NCBI GenBank assembly: GCA_000437275.1
Contig: FR899675.1
Coordinates: forward strand, 3,836 to 47,827
Source: Clostridium sp. CAG:411
GTDB taxonomy: Bacteria; Bacillota; Clostridia; Lachnospirales; Lachnospiraceae
Direction of reading: 5' to 3'
DNA length: 43,992 bases
Part shown: positions 33,580 to 41,349 of the stretch, piece by piece
How positions within the stretch are numbered: position 1 is the first letter of the stretch
How the letters are laid out: every line of letters begins with the position of its first letter
Program-made: the position numbers and the translations under genes
Notes under the pieces: generated by a model
Told to the model about the DNA's origin: nothing
Databases searched by the model: none
Seen by the model: only the letters and a program-made list of their open reading frames with translations

Positions 33580-34746
33580 TTATTTTGATTGTAACATTGT
33601 ATCCGCCAACTCTTCCATTACCTTCACTGTGTCTTCATTCATTGTAGATTTGATCGTCACGATAGGTTCTACCAGCGTACAATCTTTAAATTGTTCTACA
33701 TATGCTTTCATGAGTTTTCCCGCCATCGGTGCCCATGTTCCATTTTCTATGATACCAATGGTTCTTTTCTGATAGTTTTTAATCTTTAAATGGTATAAGA
33801 AATCCTCCATGCAAGGGAATAATGCGGCATCGTAAGTTGGTGCAGCAAGTATCAATTTGTCATAACGGAACGAATCTTCAATTGCCTCTGCCATATCATC
33901 TCGTGATAAATCAAACATAGACACTTTTTGACCCTTTGCTTCTAAAATTTCTCCCATCTTTTTCGCTGCTATCGCTGTATTTCCATGAATAGATGCATAC
34001 GCGATCGTCACACCTTCATTTTCTGGACGGTAGCTAGACCATATATCATATTTTTCTATATAATGTCCTAAATCCTCTGTCAAAATTGGTCCATGCAATG
34101 GACAAATCGTTTTAACATCTAAGGTTGCCGCTTTCTTTAGAAGTGCCTGTACGGAAGTTCCGTACTTTCCTACGATATTTATATAATATCTACGTGCCTC
34201 ACAATCCCATGGTTCATCTGTATCCAATGTTCCAAACTTTCCAAATCCATCCGCAGAGAATAATATCTTTTCTGTGCTTTCATACTCTACCATTACTTCC
34301 GGCCAATGTACCATTGGTGCCATAACAAAGGTAAGTACGTGTTCTCCCAACTCCAAGGTATCTCCTTCTTTGACCGTTACCTTTCTATTTGTCAAATCAA
34401 TAGAAAAGAACTGTGGAATCATGGCAAAGGTTTTTGCATTTGCAACAACCTGCATCTCTGGATATGCCTCACAAACCTTTTGAATATTAGATGCATGATC
34501 CGGTTCCATATGAGAAACGATTAAATAATCAGGTGTTCTTCCTGCTAACTCGCGTTCAAGATTTTCAAACCATTGCTCTGTTGCACGACTATCTACGGTA
34601 TCCATAATAGCAATTTTTTTATCTAATATTAAATAGGAATTGTATGATACTCCGTTTGGTACGTCATATTGACTCTCAAATAAATCAATATCGTGATCAT
34701 CGCATCCTATGTACTTAACTGAATCTGAAATTGTAACTGTATGCAT
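33580..34746 (-). CDS. Flavodiiron protein (oxygen/NO reductase, FprA type)
   Basis: This 388-residue protein has an N-terminal metallo-beta-lactamase domain with the di-iron ligands HMEPDHASN, VHWPEVM, SADGFG and LHGPIL. A C-terminal flavodoxin domain starts with the FMN loop YASIHGNTA. It reduces O2 to water, or NO to N2O, and protects anaerobic enzymes such as [FeFe]-hydrogenase. It lacks a rubredoxin or flavin reductase fusion, so a separate donor is needed. The start MHTVTIS follows AAAGGACTTGATAGA. Its position next to hydG fits a hydrogen and oxygen-protection role. Confidence 0.93.
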   Translation of the reverse strand: MHTVTISDSVKYIGCDDHDIDLFESQYDVPNGVSYNSYLILDKKIAIMDTVDSRATEQWFENLERELAGRTPDYLIVSHMEPDHASNIQKVCEAYPEMQVVANAKTFAMIPQFFSIDLTNRKVTVKEGDTLELGEHVLTFVMAPMVHWPEVMVEYESTEKILFSADGFGKFGTLDTDEPWDCEARRYYINIVGKYGTSVQALLKKAATLDVKTICPLHGPILTEDLGHYIEKYDIWSSYRPENEGVTIAYASIHGNTAIAAKKMGEILEAKGQKVSMFDLSRDDMAEAIEDSFRYDKLILAAPTYDAALFPCMEDFLYHLKIKNYQKRTIGIIENGTWAPMAGKLMKAYVEQFKDCTLVEPIVTIKSTMNEDTVKVMEELADTMLQSK

Positions 34747-34790
34747 TCTATCAAGTCCTTTCTTTTGTGTATTCAAAACAATCTTTACTA

Positions 34791-34819
34791 AGTATAGCAA
34801 ATTATCCCGTCGTAAACAA
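34791..34819 (-). promoter_or_regulatory. Promoter of the flavodiiron gene
   Basis: On the minus strand TTGTTT (34814-34819) is 17 bp from TATACT (34791-34796), with an extended TGC motif before the -10 box. Confidence 0.6.
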
Positions 34820-34894
34820 GCATTCTACCAAAGAAGTTTCTGCCAAGCAGTCATTAGCACGCTTTTAAAAAGATGCTTTGCTACTACTATTCTA

Positions 34895-36604
34895 CTACTT
34901 TTCTTTTTGTATTTCTAACTTTCTAAAACGATTCCATGCCGCAAACACTTCCTGCTGTCTAGGCAACACAGGAAATCCCGCGGAATATCCTCTTGGAATC
35001 AAGGCTGAAAATCCTTTTTTCTCCACTTGGCTATATAATTCCTCTATCACCTGCTGCATCGTCTTTTTTCCATCTACAATTTTTTCCATGGCATATTTCA
35101 TCAGATACGCAATCCCTACTGTCTGTCCATAATCTACCAGTTGTTCTAAATATCGCACATCCGCAAGCTCTTTATTAAAGCAAATGGTATCGGTTGCCGT
35201 TGTTTTTACCTTCATATCTCTGCCTTTATAGGATAGATCAATTCTTTTCACTGCACGTTCAAAGGAAACCAATGGTACCTGTGTCTTTTTCTCTGTACAC
35301 ATAGATGGATATTGCTTTAAGATTTTTTTTGCCTCCTCTTTGATGTCTTTTACTTCATAAAAATCAAGCTGTAAAATATAATCTGCTACCTCTAAATATG
35401 CCGCAGAACTTCCCACTACAATAACGGTAGAGATTCCCTTCTCCTGATACAACGCCTGTACATAACTGATAAATGGGGTAATTGGCTCTTTGTCCTTTGT
35501 TACAATCTGCTGCATAATTCCATCACGAACCATAAAATTGGTAGCGGATGTATCTTCATCAATCAAAAATGTGTTTACTCCAGCTTCCATTGCCTCAACC
35601 ATATTTGCTGCCTGTGAGGTGCTGCCACTGGCATTTTCTGTAGAAAATGCTTTGGTATCTTTATTATTTGGTAAATGATTGATAAACATTTGTATATCTG
35701 TATTGCAAATACTTCTTCCATCCTCTGCCCGAATCTTCATTGCCGTGGCATCTGTAATTACATATTCTCTTCCGTCCCCTTTTATATGATTGTACACACC
35801 AAGTTGGATGGCCTCCAATAAAGTAGATTTCCCGTGATACCCGCCACCGACAATAACCGTAACACCCTTCGGGATTCCCATACCCCGAATTGTTCCTCCA
35901 TATGGTAGATTTATCGCAATTTCCATGCTGGCAGGTGAGGTAAATGGAACTGCACCTTTTAATGGTTTTTGTGAAATCCCACTTTCTCTTGGTAAGATAG
36001 CACCATTTGCCAAAAAGGAAACCAATTGTAATCTTTCTAATTCCTTTCTGATAAACTCCTGATTTACTGCCAATTCCATACTTTCTTTTAGTTTATCCAT
36101 AGAATAACTTTTACATACAAAAACTTCTTCTATCATTTTAGGTAGCAAAGTAAACAGAATTTTAATCAATTCTCCTGCCAAAATACTTCTACCCTTTGCA
36201 GGAAATCCGATTAAAAAATATCCCTGTATTTCTTTTTCGTTTATCCGTACAGCCTGTCGCTCCAACACTTCCTGTCCGCAACCACAAACACCTAATCTTC
36301 CACTATTTCCTGACCCTGCCTTCTGATTTTGTTTTCCTATAAATCGATTCCATTTTCGAAGAATCGTATCCTCCAATGCCAGTCGTTTACACTTGTCCTC
36401 ATAAAGAGAAGTAGGGAAACCATTGGTTTTTTGAGGAACAATCACCCTGACTCTCGACGGAGATGCAAAAGGGTCCCCTTGCACTTTGTCAATCGCTAAC
36501 ACAAAATCTGTGAACTGATATTCCCCTGCTATACTTTTATATAAAGAATAACTTTTATGATCTATTTCCTGTAATTTTCGCTTTAATTCTGCTGCGGTTT
36601 TCAT
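34895..36604 (-). CDS. ABC-class ATPase (PF09818/COG3044 type), function unknown
   Basis: This 569-residue soluble protein has a P-loop with the unusual Walker A GGGYHGKSTLL (about residues 253-263) and Walker B in NTFLIDEDTSATNFMVRD. Other conserved blocks are ASGSTSQAANMVEA, in the place of the ABC signature, and PFISYVQALYQEKGISTVIVVGSSA. It is not a transporter ATPase and has no membrane partner. The family is widespread, with a trypanosome relative (MRB1590) in RNA processing. A nucleic-acid-related role is possible but unproven. The start follows a modest site. Confidence 0.88.
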   Translation of the reverse strand: MKTAAELKRKLQEIDHKSYSLYKSIAGEYQFTDFVLAIDKVQGDPFASPSRVRVIVPQKTNGFPTSLYEDKCKRLALEDTILRKWNRFIGKQNQKAGSGNSGRLGVCGCGQEVLERQAVRINEKEIQGYFLIGFPAKGRSILAGELIKILFTLLPKMIEEVFVCKSYSMDKLKESMELAVNQEFIRKELERLQLVSFLANGAILPRESGISQKPLKGAVPFTSPASMEIAINLPYGGTIRGMGIPKGVTVIVGGGYHGKSTLLEAIQLGVYNHIKGDGREYVITDATAMKIRAEDGRSICNTDIQMFINHLPNNKDTKAFSTENASGSTSQAANMVEAMEAGVNTFLIDEDTSATNFMVRDGIMQQIVTKDKEPITPFISYVQALYQEKGISTVIVVGSSAAYLEVADYILQLDFYEVKDIKEEAKKILKQYPSMCTEKKTQVPLVSFERAVKRIDLSYKGRDMKVKTTATDTICFNKELADVRYLEQLVDYGQTVGIAYLMKYAMEKIVDGKKTMQQVIEELYSQVEKKGFSALIPRGYSAGFPVLPRQQEVFAAWNRFRKLEIQKEK

Positions 36605-36699
36605 ATTTTTATCTTCCTCATATTCTATAGTAGTAGTGTTTTTAGTCCCTCTCCAAGGACTGTAATCATCCTTTAAGACATCGTGTTTTTCTTTTTATT

Positions 36700-37599
36700 T
36701 TATAAAGAGAAAAATCGTTTGGATTCATCTAACATTTTTCGATATCCGATTCGCTCGCCCATTTTTATAACGGTTTCGATGCCCTCTTGTGTATTTTCTA
36801 TTAAATCTCTGTCCAAATCTACTGCTCCCTCTTTAAACAGCACAACGACCGTAGATCCTCCATAGGAAAAGTATCCTTTTTCCTGTCCTTTTTGTACCTC
36901 TTTTACGCCTTCCTCTATATTGTTAATTTTCCCAACTAACATGGCTCCCACTTCCATTTGGATAATCTCGTCAAAATAATAGGTGCGGATTCTACAAAAT
37001 TCTCTTGCATTTTCCTGATATACAGGTACCTGTTCACGAACCACTGGAACAAGTGCATGAAACACACCATGCAAGTAGTGATTCTTTCCTTTTTTTCCAT
37101 CTGCCACATAGCAATAATGGTGGTAATCTGCCCCTGTAAGACGCACAACCAATGCAACACCATTTCGATATTTTTCTGCTAGTTCTTTGCTTTTTAATAA
37201 CCGTTCTATGGAATAGGTACTATTTTTTATTTGTAAACATAAGTCCTCCGTAATTGTGTAAACAGAGGCTTTGCCGTCACAAGGTGCGACTATACTTGCC
37301 ATCTCTCCATCAATCGGACGCATTTCTGGTTTTATCTCTCTTGTAAAAAAGGAATTAAAAGAAGAATAGAACTTCGATTTATATAAGTCCATATCAATGT
37401 GATGCATATTTTTATAAGGAACTGCCAATCCCACTGAAATCCGACTATCTAATATAGCTCCCAAAAATCTTTGCAATCCAGGAGAAATTAGAGGTTTTAT
37501 CATAAGTCGTCCCAATTTTGTCCCATACAAAAAGGAAGCAACCTTCTCTCCTCTTGTTTCTTCCTTCACTATTTCACCATCTCTATTTTTATATTCCAT
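36700..37599 (-). CDS. psd: Phosphatidylserine decarboxylase proenzyme
   Basis: This 299-residue enzyme makes phosphatidylethanolamine from phosphatidylserine. It cleaves itself at GGST, where S249 becomes the pyruvoyl group. Upstream are the FFTREIKPEMRPID and DYHHYCYVADG motifs, with the catalytic His and Asp. The start MEYKNRDG follows AAAGGAGAAAAATAAT; an extension to 37626 was rejected. No phosphatidylserine synthase gene is nearby. It is divergent from rnpB; the rnpB promoter lies just beyond its start. Confidence 0.95.
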   Translation of the reverse strand: MEYKNRDGEIVKEETRGEKVASFLYGTKLGRLMIKPLISPGLQRFLGAILDSRISVGLAVPYKNMHHIDMDLYKSKFYSSFNSFFTREIKPEMRPIDGEMASIVAPCDGKASVYTITEDLCLQIKNSTYSIERLLKSKELAEKYRNGVALVVRLTGADYHHYCYVADGKKGKNHYLHGVFHALVPVVREQVPVYQENAREFCRIRTYYFDEIIQMEVGAMLVGKINNIEEGVKEVQKGQEKGYFSYGGSTVVVLFKEGAVDLDRDLIENTQEGIETVIKMGERIGYRKMLDESKRFFSL

Positions 37600-37612
37600 A
37601 TTATTTTTCTCC

Positions 37613-37641
37613 TTTACTTTTTCCATAGAAAGTGCTAAAAT
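37613..37641 (+). promoter_or_regulatory. Promoter of rnpB
   Basis: TTTACT (37613-37618) is 17 bp from TAAAAT (37636-37641), with a TGC extension before the -10 box. Transcription should start near 37648. Confidence 0.7.
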
Positions 37642-37658
37642 CTAAACATTGACGAAAA

Positions 37659-38005
37659 ACAAGTAGCACAGATGATCGCGCCTATTAATGCCGAAAGGCT
37701 TTAGGTGAGGAAAGTCCGAGCTTCACAGGGCAGGATGCCGGATAACGTCCGGTGGAGGCGACTCCCAGGCTAGTGCAACAGAAATAAACCGCACGTTTAT
37801 CGTGTAAGGGTGGAAAGGCGAGGTAAGAGCTCCCCGCAGTCTTGGTAACAAGGCTGGCTATGTAAACCCCATCCGAAGCAAGACCGAATAGAAAAGCATT
37901 GCGGCGACCCGTCGCGCTTTTGGGTAGGTCGCTTGAGCCTGGTGGTAACATCAGGACCAGATAGATGATCATCTAATACAGAACTCGGCTTATAGTGCTG
38001 CTTGT
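37659..38005 (+). ncRNA. rnpB: RNase P RNA, class A
   Basis: The catalytic RNA of RNase P matures tRNA 5' ends. Conserved cores are GAGGAAAGTCCGAGC (about 37707), GTGCAACAGAAA, GTAAGGGTGGAAAGGCG, GGTAAGAGCTCCCCGC, and CAGAACTCGGCTTAT near the 3' end (about 37978). Class A is indicated by the GTAAACCCCATCCG region and its P15-type loop. The closing stem ACAAGTAGCAC (37659-37669) pairs with GTGCTGCTTGT (37995-38005). A T-run at 38005-38010 ends it. The predicted mature length is about 347 nt. Confidence 0.97.
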
Positions 38006-38008
38006 TTT

Positions 38009-38452
38009 TTATCTTTTCTTAAAATTAAAACTTTCTGCTATCATCAGCATTACTCCACCAATTGCAATACAAACATCCGCAAAGTTAAATACAATATTTC
38101 GCAAGATCTTACAATCGATATGCATATAATCTACCACATATCCTTTTTTGAAACGATCCCATACATTTCCCAAGGAACCTGCCAAAAAGAACGACCAAGA
38201 TACCTTTTCCAGACAATGTCCTCGTTTTCTTTTCGTTTTCATCCAATTAAAAAATACAAAAAGAAGCATGATAAAAGATACATTTTTTATTGTTTCAGGT
38301 TCCTGCTCTCCCAACGAATACATGGCCCCTTTGTTGTGACACTTCTTTATGGTACATTTTCCTTTTGTCTTTATGATTTTCTTTGGTTGTTTTTCAATCC
38401 AATTCTTTATATAACGATCCAAACCAAACAATCCCATTACCATACTAAACAC
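38009..38452 (-). CDS. lspA: Signal peptidase II-like protein
   Basis: This 147-residue membrane aspartyl protease removes lipoprotein signal peptides. The catalytic Asp residues are in LGNVWDRFKKGYVVDYMHI and FNFADVCIAIGG. The chain is short, and its first helix holds DRYIKNW in place of the usual DQxxK. The start is a GTG at 38452 after GGGAGGAAAACACA, so the first codon is unusual. It may be a secondary LspA paralogue. Its stop codon overlaps the T-run of the convergent rnpB terminator. Confidence 0.82.
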   Translation of the reverse strand: MFSMVMGLFGLDRYIKNWIEKQPKKIIKTKGKCTIKKCHNKGAMYSLGEQEPETIKNVSFIMLLFVFFNWMKTKRKRGHCLEKVSWSFFLAGSLGNVWDRFKKGYVVDYMHIDCKILRNIVFNFADVCIAIGGVMLMIAESFNFKKR

Positions 38453-38528
38453 TGTGTTTTCCTCCCTGTGATACCAGATTTTCTGCCAATTACAAAACTC
38501 GTCCTATTCTAATTTTCTTTGTAACGCG

Positions 38529-39569
38529 TTATGATTCACACGCATCCAACTCTACTCTTGCCTCATGATATTCCTGTGCAAGTGCCTCATTTTCCTTCTG
38601 TCTTGCCAATGTCTCCAGTTTTTCATAACATTGTTTCAAACCTTCTTTTGGAATATTCTTTTGACAACGAATATTTAAAATTGCAGTAACACTTTCCATT
38701 GCATTATAATACCAATTACTTGCCTCTTCAAAATCTTCCTGCTCCATATAAAACGCCCCTAACTCACAACAAGCCTCACTACATGGATTTTCTGCAATAT
38801 CCTTCATAATATATTTGAAAAAGGATACAGTATCTTCTTTTATTCTTGCACAATGCGCCAACACAAGAAATGCCTCCTTTAATTCCTCTGCTGTACGCTG
38901 CTCCCCTGCACTTTTTAAAAAGAACGCCTCTGCCTTTAAAAAGTCCTCCCGTTCTCCTGTAATAAAAAGCTCCCTTGCATACATGTTGTGCAAGTGTTTT
39001 GTCACCTGCTCTCCTCTTGCAATCATCCGTTGAAATGCCGCAAAGTCTCTGGCACCATGATTATTTTCCGGTTTGTGTAAAATGGCAATCTCACTATCAT
39101 AAATAATCGGCTCAATCTGTACACATTCATGAATCGGATTGTTCCAAGTAAACTGACGAAGTCGCTTATAAAGTTTAGGTCTGTATTCTTTATCGTAATT
39201 ATACGTGGTATTGTATTCTAATTGATTGCTGTAATACATCTGCACAATATCAATTTCTGGCAGTAACACCTGCTTTAATTGCTTAAATTTCTCATAATTC
39301 TCCTGATCTAACACCTCGTCCGCATCTGCTACATAAATGTATTCCTTGGTAGCCTTTGAAAAAGAAAAATTTCTTGCCGCCGAAAAATCGTCAATCCAAG
39401 TAAAATCGTATATTTTATCCGTATACTTTTTGGCAATTTCCTTTGTTCGATCTGTAGAACCTGTATCTACAATAATTATCTCATCCATCAGTCCTTGTAA
39501 AGACTGCAAACACCGTTCCAATACGCGTTCTTCATTCTTTACAATCATACATAAACTAATACTAATCAT
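38529..39569 (-). CDS. Family 2 glycosyltransferase with C-terminal helical repeats (SunS-like)
   Basis: This 346-residue protein has a GT-A domain (SLCMIVKNEERVLERCLQSL, VDTGSTDRT and the metal motif VADADEVL, about residues 5-100). A C-terminal half of TPR-like helices follows (about 190-340). This arrangement resembles SunS/EpsE-type transferases that act on peptide cysteines, sugars or cell-wall polymers. There is no membrane helix. It has no biosynthetic cluster around it, so the acceptor is unknown. The start follows GAAAGAGGACAAAAG. Confidence 0.85.
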   Translation of the reverse strand: MISISLCMIVKNEERVLERCLQSLQGLMDEIIIVDTGSTDRTKEIAKKYTDKIYDFTWIDDFSAARNFSFSKATKEYIYVADADEVLDQENYEKFKQLKQVLLPEIDIVQMYYSNQLEYNTTYNYDKEYRPKLYKRLRQFTWNNPIHECVQIEPIIYDSEIAILHKPENNHGARDFAAFQRMIARGEQVTKHLHNMYARELFITGEREDFLKAEAFFLKSAGEQRTAEELKEAFLVLAHCARIKEDTVSFFKYIMKDIAENPCSEACCELGAFYMEQEDFEEASNWYYNAMESVTAILNIRCQKNIPKEGLKQCYEKLETLARQKENEALAQEYHEARVELDACES

Positions 39570-39619
39570 CTTTTGTCCTCTTTCATTTCTCTGACAGCTT
39601 CATAACCATTTTGCTTTTA

Positions 39620-40078
39620 TTATGATTTTAATTCCTGTAATCGCTTTTCCAATGCTGTCTTATAAGCTATAACAATATAGGCATCTAAATACGAATATTT
39701 ATTAACCAAAAATTCGTATGTCTTATAAAAAAAAGCAATCGTTAGTATTACAGACGTTATGGTATTGATATACGTAACTTCTCCCAATGAAAAGATTATA
39801 GCCAATGCCAAAAAATACGTGATAACAATAAATATATAATGTTTGCTCAGTCTTAACACCAACATGATGGTATCTTTTAATCGGCTCTGCATTTGCAAAA
39901 GAACGTTAATATCCTTTTCTTTCAGTCCTTCATAAATTTCCTCCGACACATCGGAAATTTTTATCATTTCGCCCTTCGTTCTGCGAAGTTGCTCCATCTT
40001 TTGATATTTTCTCAAATAATCTACATATTTACTATTTCCCAGTTCCTGTCTTAGAAGCCCTTCAAAAGCATTGATCAT
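39620..40078 (-). CDS. Hypothetical two-helix membrane protein
   Basis: This 152-residue protein has a helical, charged N-terminal half (about 1-75) and two membrane helices (about 80-100 and 104-122) before a basic C-terminal helix. No family is recognised. The start MINAFEGLL follows GAGGAGGGGTGAT; a five-codon extension was rejected. It lies between the glycosyltransferase and receiver-Hpt genes, but spacers of 195 and 50 bp do not establish an operon. Confidence 0.65.
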   Translation of the reverse strand: MINAFEGLLRQELGNSKYVDYLRKYQKMEQLRRTKGEMIKISDVSEEIYEGLKEKDINVLLQMQSRLKDTIMLVLRLSKHYIFIVITYFLALAIIFSLGEVTYINTITSVILTIAFFYKTYEFLVNKYSYLDAYIVIAYKTALEKRLQELKS

Positions 40079-40223
40079 ATCACCCCTCCTCATCCTTACG
40101 TCCTAGAATTTACATCTATTTTTTACCTTTTATTCACAATTCATTCATACAACTCTCATTTTTTCATATTATAATTTAAACATAAATAATATTAAGGCAG
40201 TTCGATTTTTTTATATACTTTCG

Positions 40224-40254
40224 GCCTGGCGGATAGCTCCCCTACCTGCCAGGC
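40224..40254. repeat. GC-rich hairpin between the membrane-protein and receiver-Hpt genes
   Basis: GCCTGGC (40224-40230) pairs with GCCAGGC (40248-40254), with further pairing inside (GATAG/CTACC, one mismatch). On the minus strand an A-rich, not T-rich, stretch follows, so it is not a standard terminator for the receiver-Hpt gene. Its role is unknown. Confidence 0.5.
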
Positions 40255-40273
40255 ACTCCTCTTTTATAGGGCT

Positions 40274-41332
40274 TTATTCTTGCCCCTTTCCCAATAATTC
40301 CAACGCAGCTTCATATTGAAAATTTTGAATTTCTTTTAGTACGTTTTCAAACAAAATTCTCTTTTCACCTTTTGATGCATACATCAATGTGTTTGTAAGC
40401 TCCCGCAAATCATTATATTCATATTTTTGCAAGTCATTCACAAGTTTATCATAATATTTCGTAAAATTTTCTTCATCCAATGGGCGATATTGTTCTGCCT
40501 GTTTTTTCTTGTAATCTCCATCATATTGTGCAAGTCCCTGTTCCAAACTTCCAACAAATACATCTAAGTCTTTTAAGTATTGTTCTAAATCATTGGAAAG
40601 CAAATCTACTGAAGAATTTGTACATGCCAACTCAAACAACTGGGATTGCTCGGATAATTTATGTGCCCCCAGATTTAAAAAGATACCCTTCAAACTATGA
40701 AAAGAAATTTTCATAGAAGATGGCTGTATCAGAGATTCACTATATACAAATAAATGTTTTTGCTGTTGTCGGATATTATCAACCGCAGTCTCTAATACCT
40801 TTATGTAATTTTCTACCGTATTTCCCAAATGACTAAGTCCTTCTTCCACATTTAGTCCATTTACCTGTGAAAAAATCTCTATAATCTGCTTTGCATCATC
40901 GCCAGCCTGCTTTTTCGAATCTAAACTTGCCACCTGTTCTTTTGGAACCCATTCTTCCAATAATTGTTGCAGTGATTCCAATGTCAATGGTTTTGCCAAT
41001 ACATTGTCTGCACCTGCTCTACTAAATTTTGATTTTAACTCTGGTGTTACATCCGCAGATAACCCAATAATAGCAGGTCTTTTTACTTTTCCAAGTTTGC
41101 GGATTTCCTCTGTTGTCTCTATTCCATTCATTTCCGGCATTAGGTAGTCCATGAAAATAACATCAAAATCCTCATATTTGGCTTTTTCCACTGCATCTTT
41201 TCCCGAATACACTTCCGTAACCTGTATGGCAAATTGCTCTAACATACTTGCTACAACCATGGAATTTACCTCATTGTCATCTACTACCATAACCTTCTTG
41301 CCTTCTGCACTAAAAAACATATCGTTGCTCAT
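40274..41332 (-). CDS. Receiver-Hpt phosphorelay protein
   Basis: This 352-residue protein has an N-terminal receiver domain (about 12-135; acidic D18-D19, phospho-acceptor D62, K in AKPLT) and an Hpt region (about 165-275) with the phospho-His H212 in FHSLKGIFLNLGAH. A C-terminal helical part (about 285-350) is not assigned. There is no output domain or kinase core, so it is an intermediate that moves phosphate between a hybrid kinase elsewhere and a regulator. It follows the PAS-GGDEF-EAL gene by 17 bp on the same strand, suggesting a shared c-di-GMP circuit. Confidence 0.88.
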   Translation of the reverse strand: MSNDMFFSAEGKKVMVVDDNEVNSMVVASMLEQFAIQVTEVYSGKDAVEKAKYEDFDVIFMDYLMPEMNGIETTEEIRKLGKVKRPAIIGLSADVTPELKSKFSRAGADNVLAKPLTLESLQQLLEEWVPKEQVASLDSKKQAGDDAKQIIEIFSQVNGLNVEEGLSHLGNTVENYIKVLETAVDNIRQQQKHLFVYSESLIQPSSMKISFHSLKGIFLNLGAHKLSEQSQLFELACTNSSVDLLSNDLEQYLKDLDVFVGSLEQGLAQYDGDYKKKQAEQYRPLDEENFTKYYDKLVNDLQKYEYNDLRELTNTLMYASKGEKRILFENVLKEIQNFQYEAALELLGKGQE

Positions 41333-41349
41333 GAATTTCCTCCATCTGT

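Noticed and set aside
37685..37972. 95-codon minus-strand open frame
   Set aside because: It is antisense to the RNase P RNA, whose conserved core accounts for the sequence.
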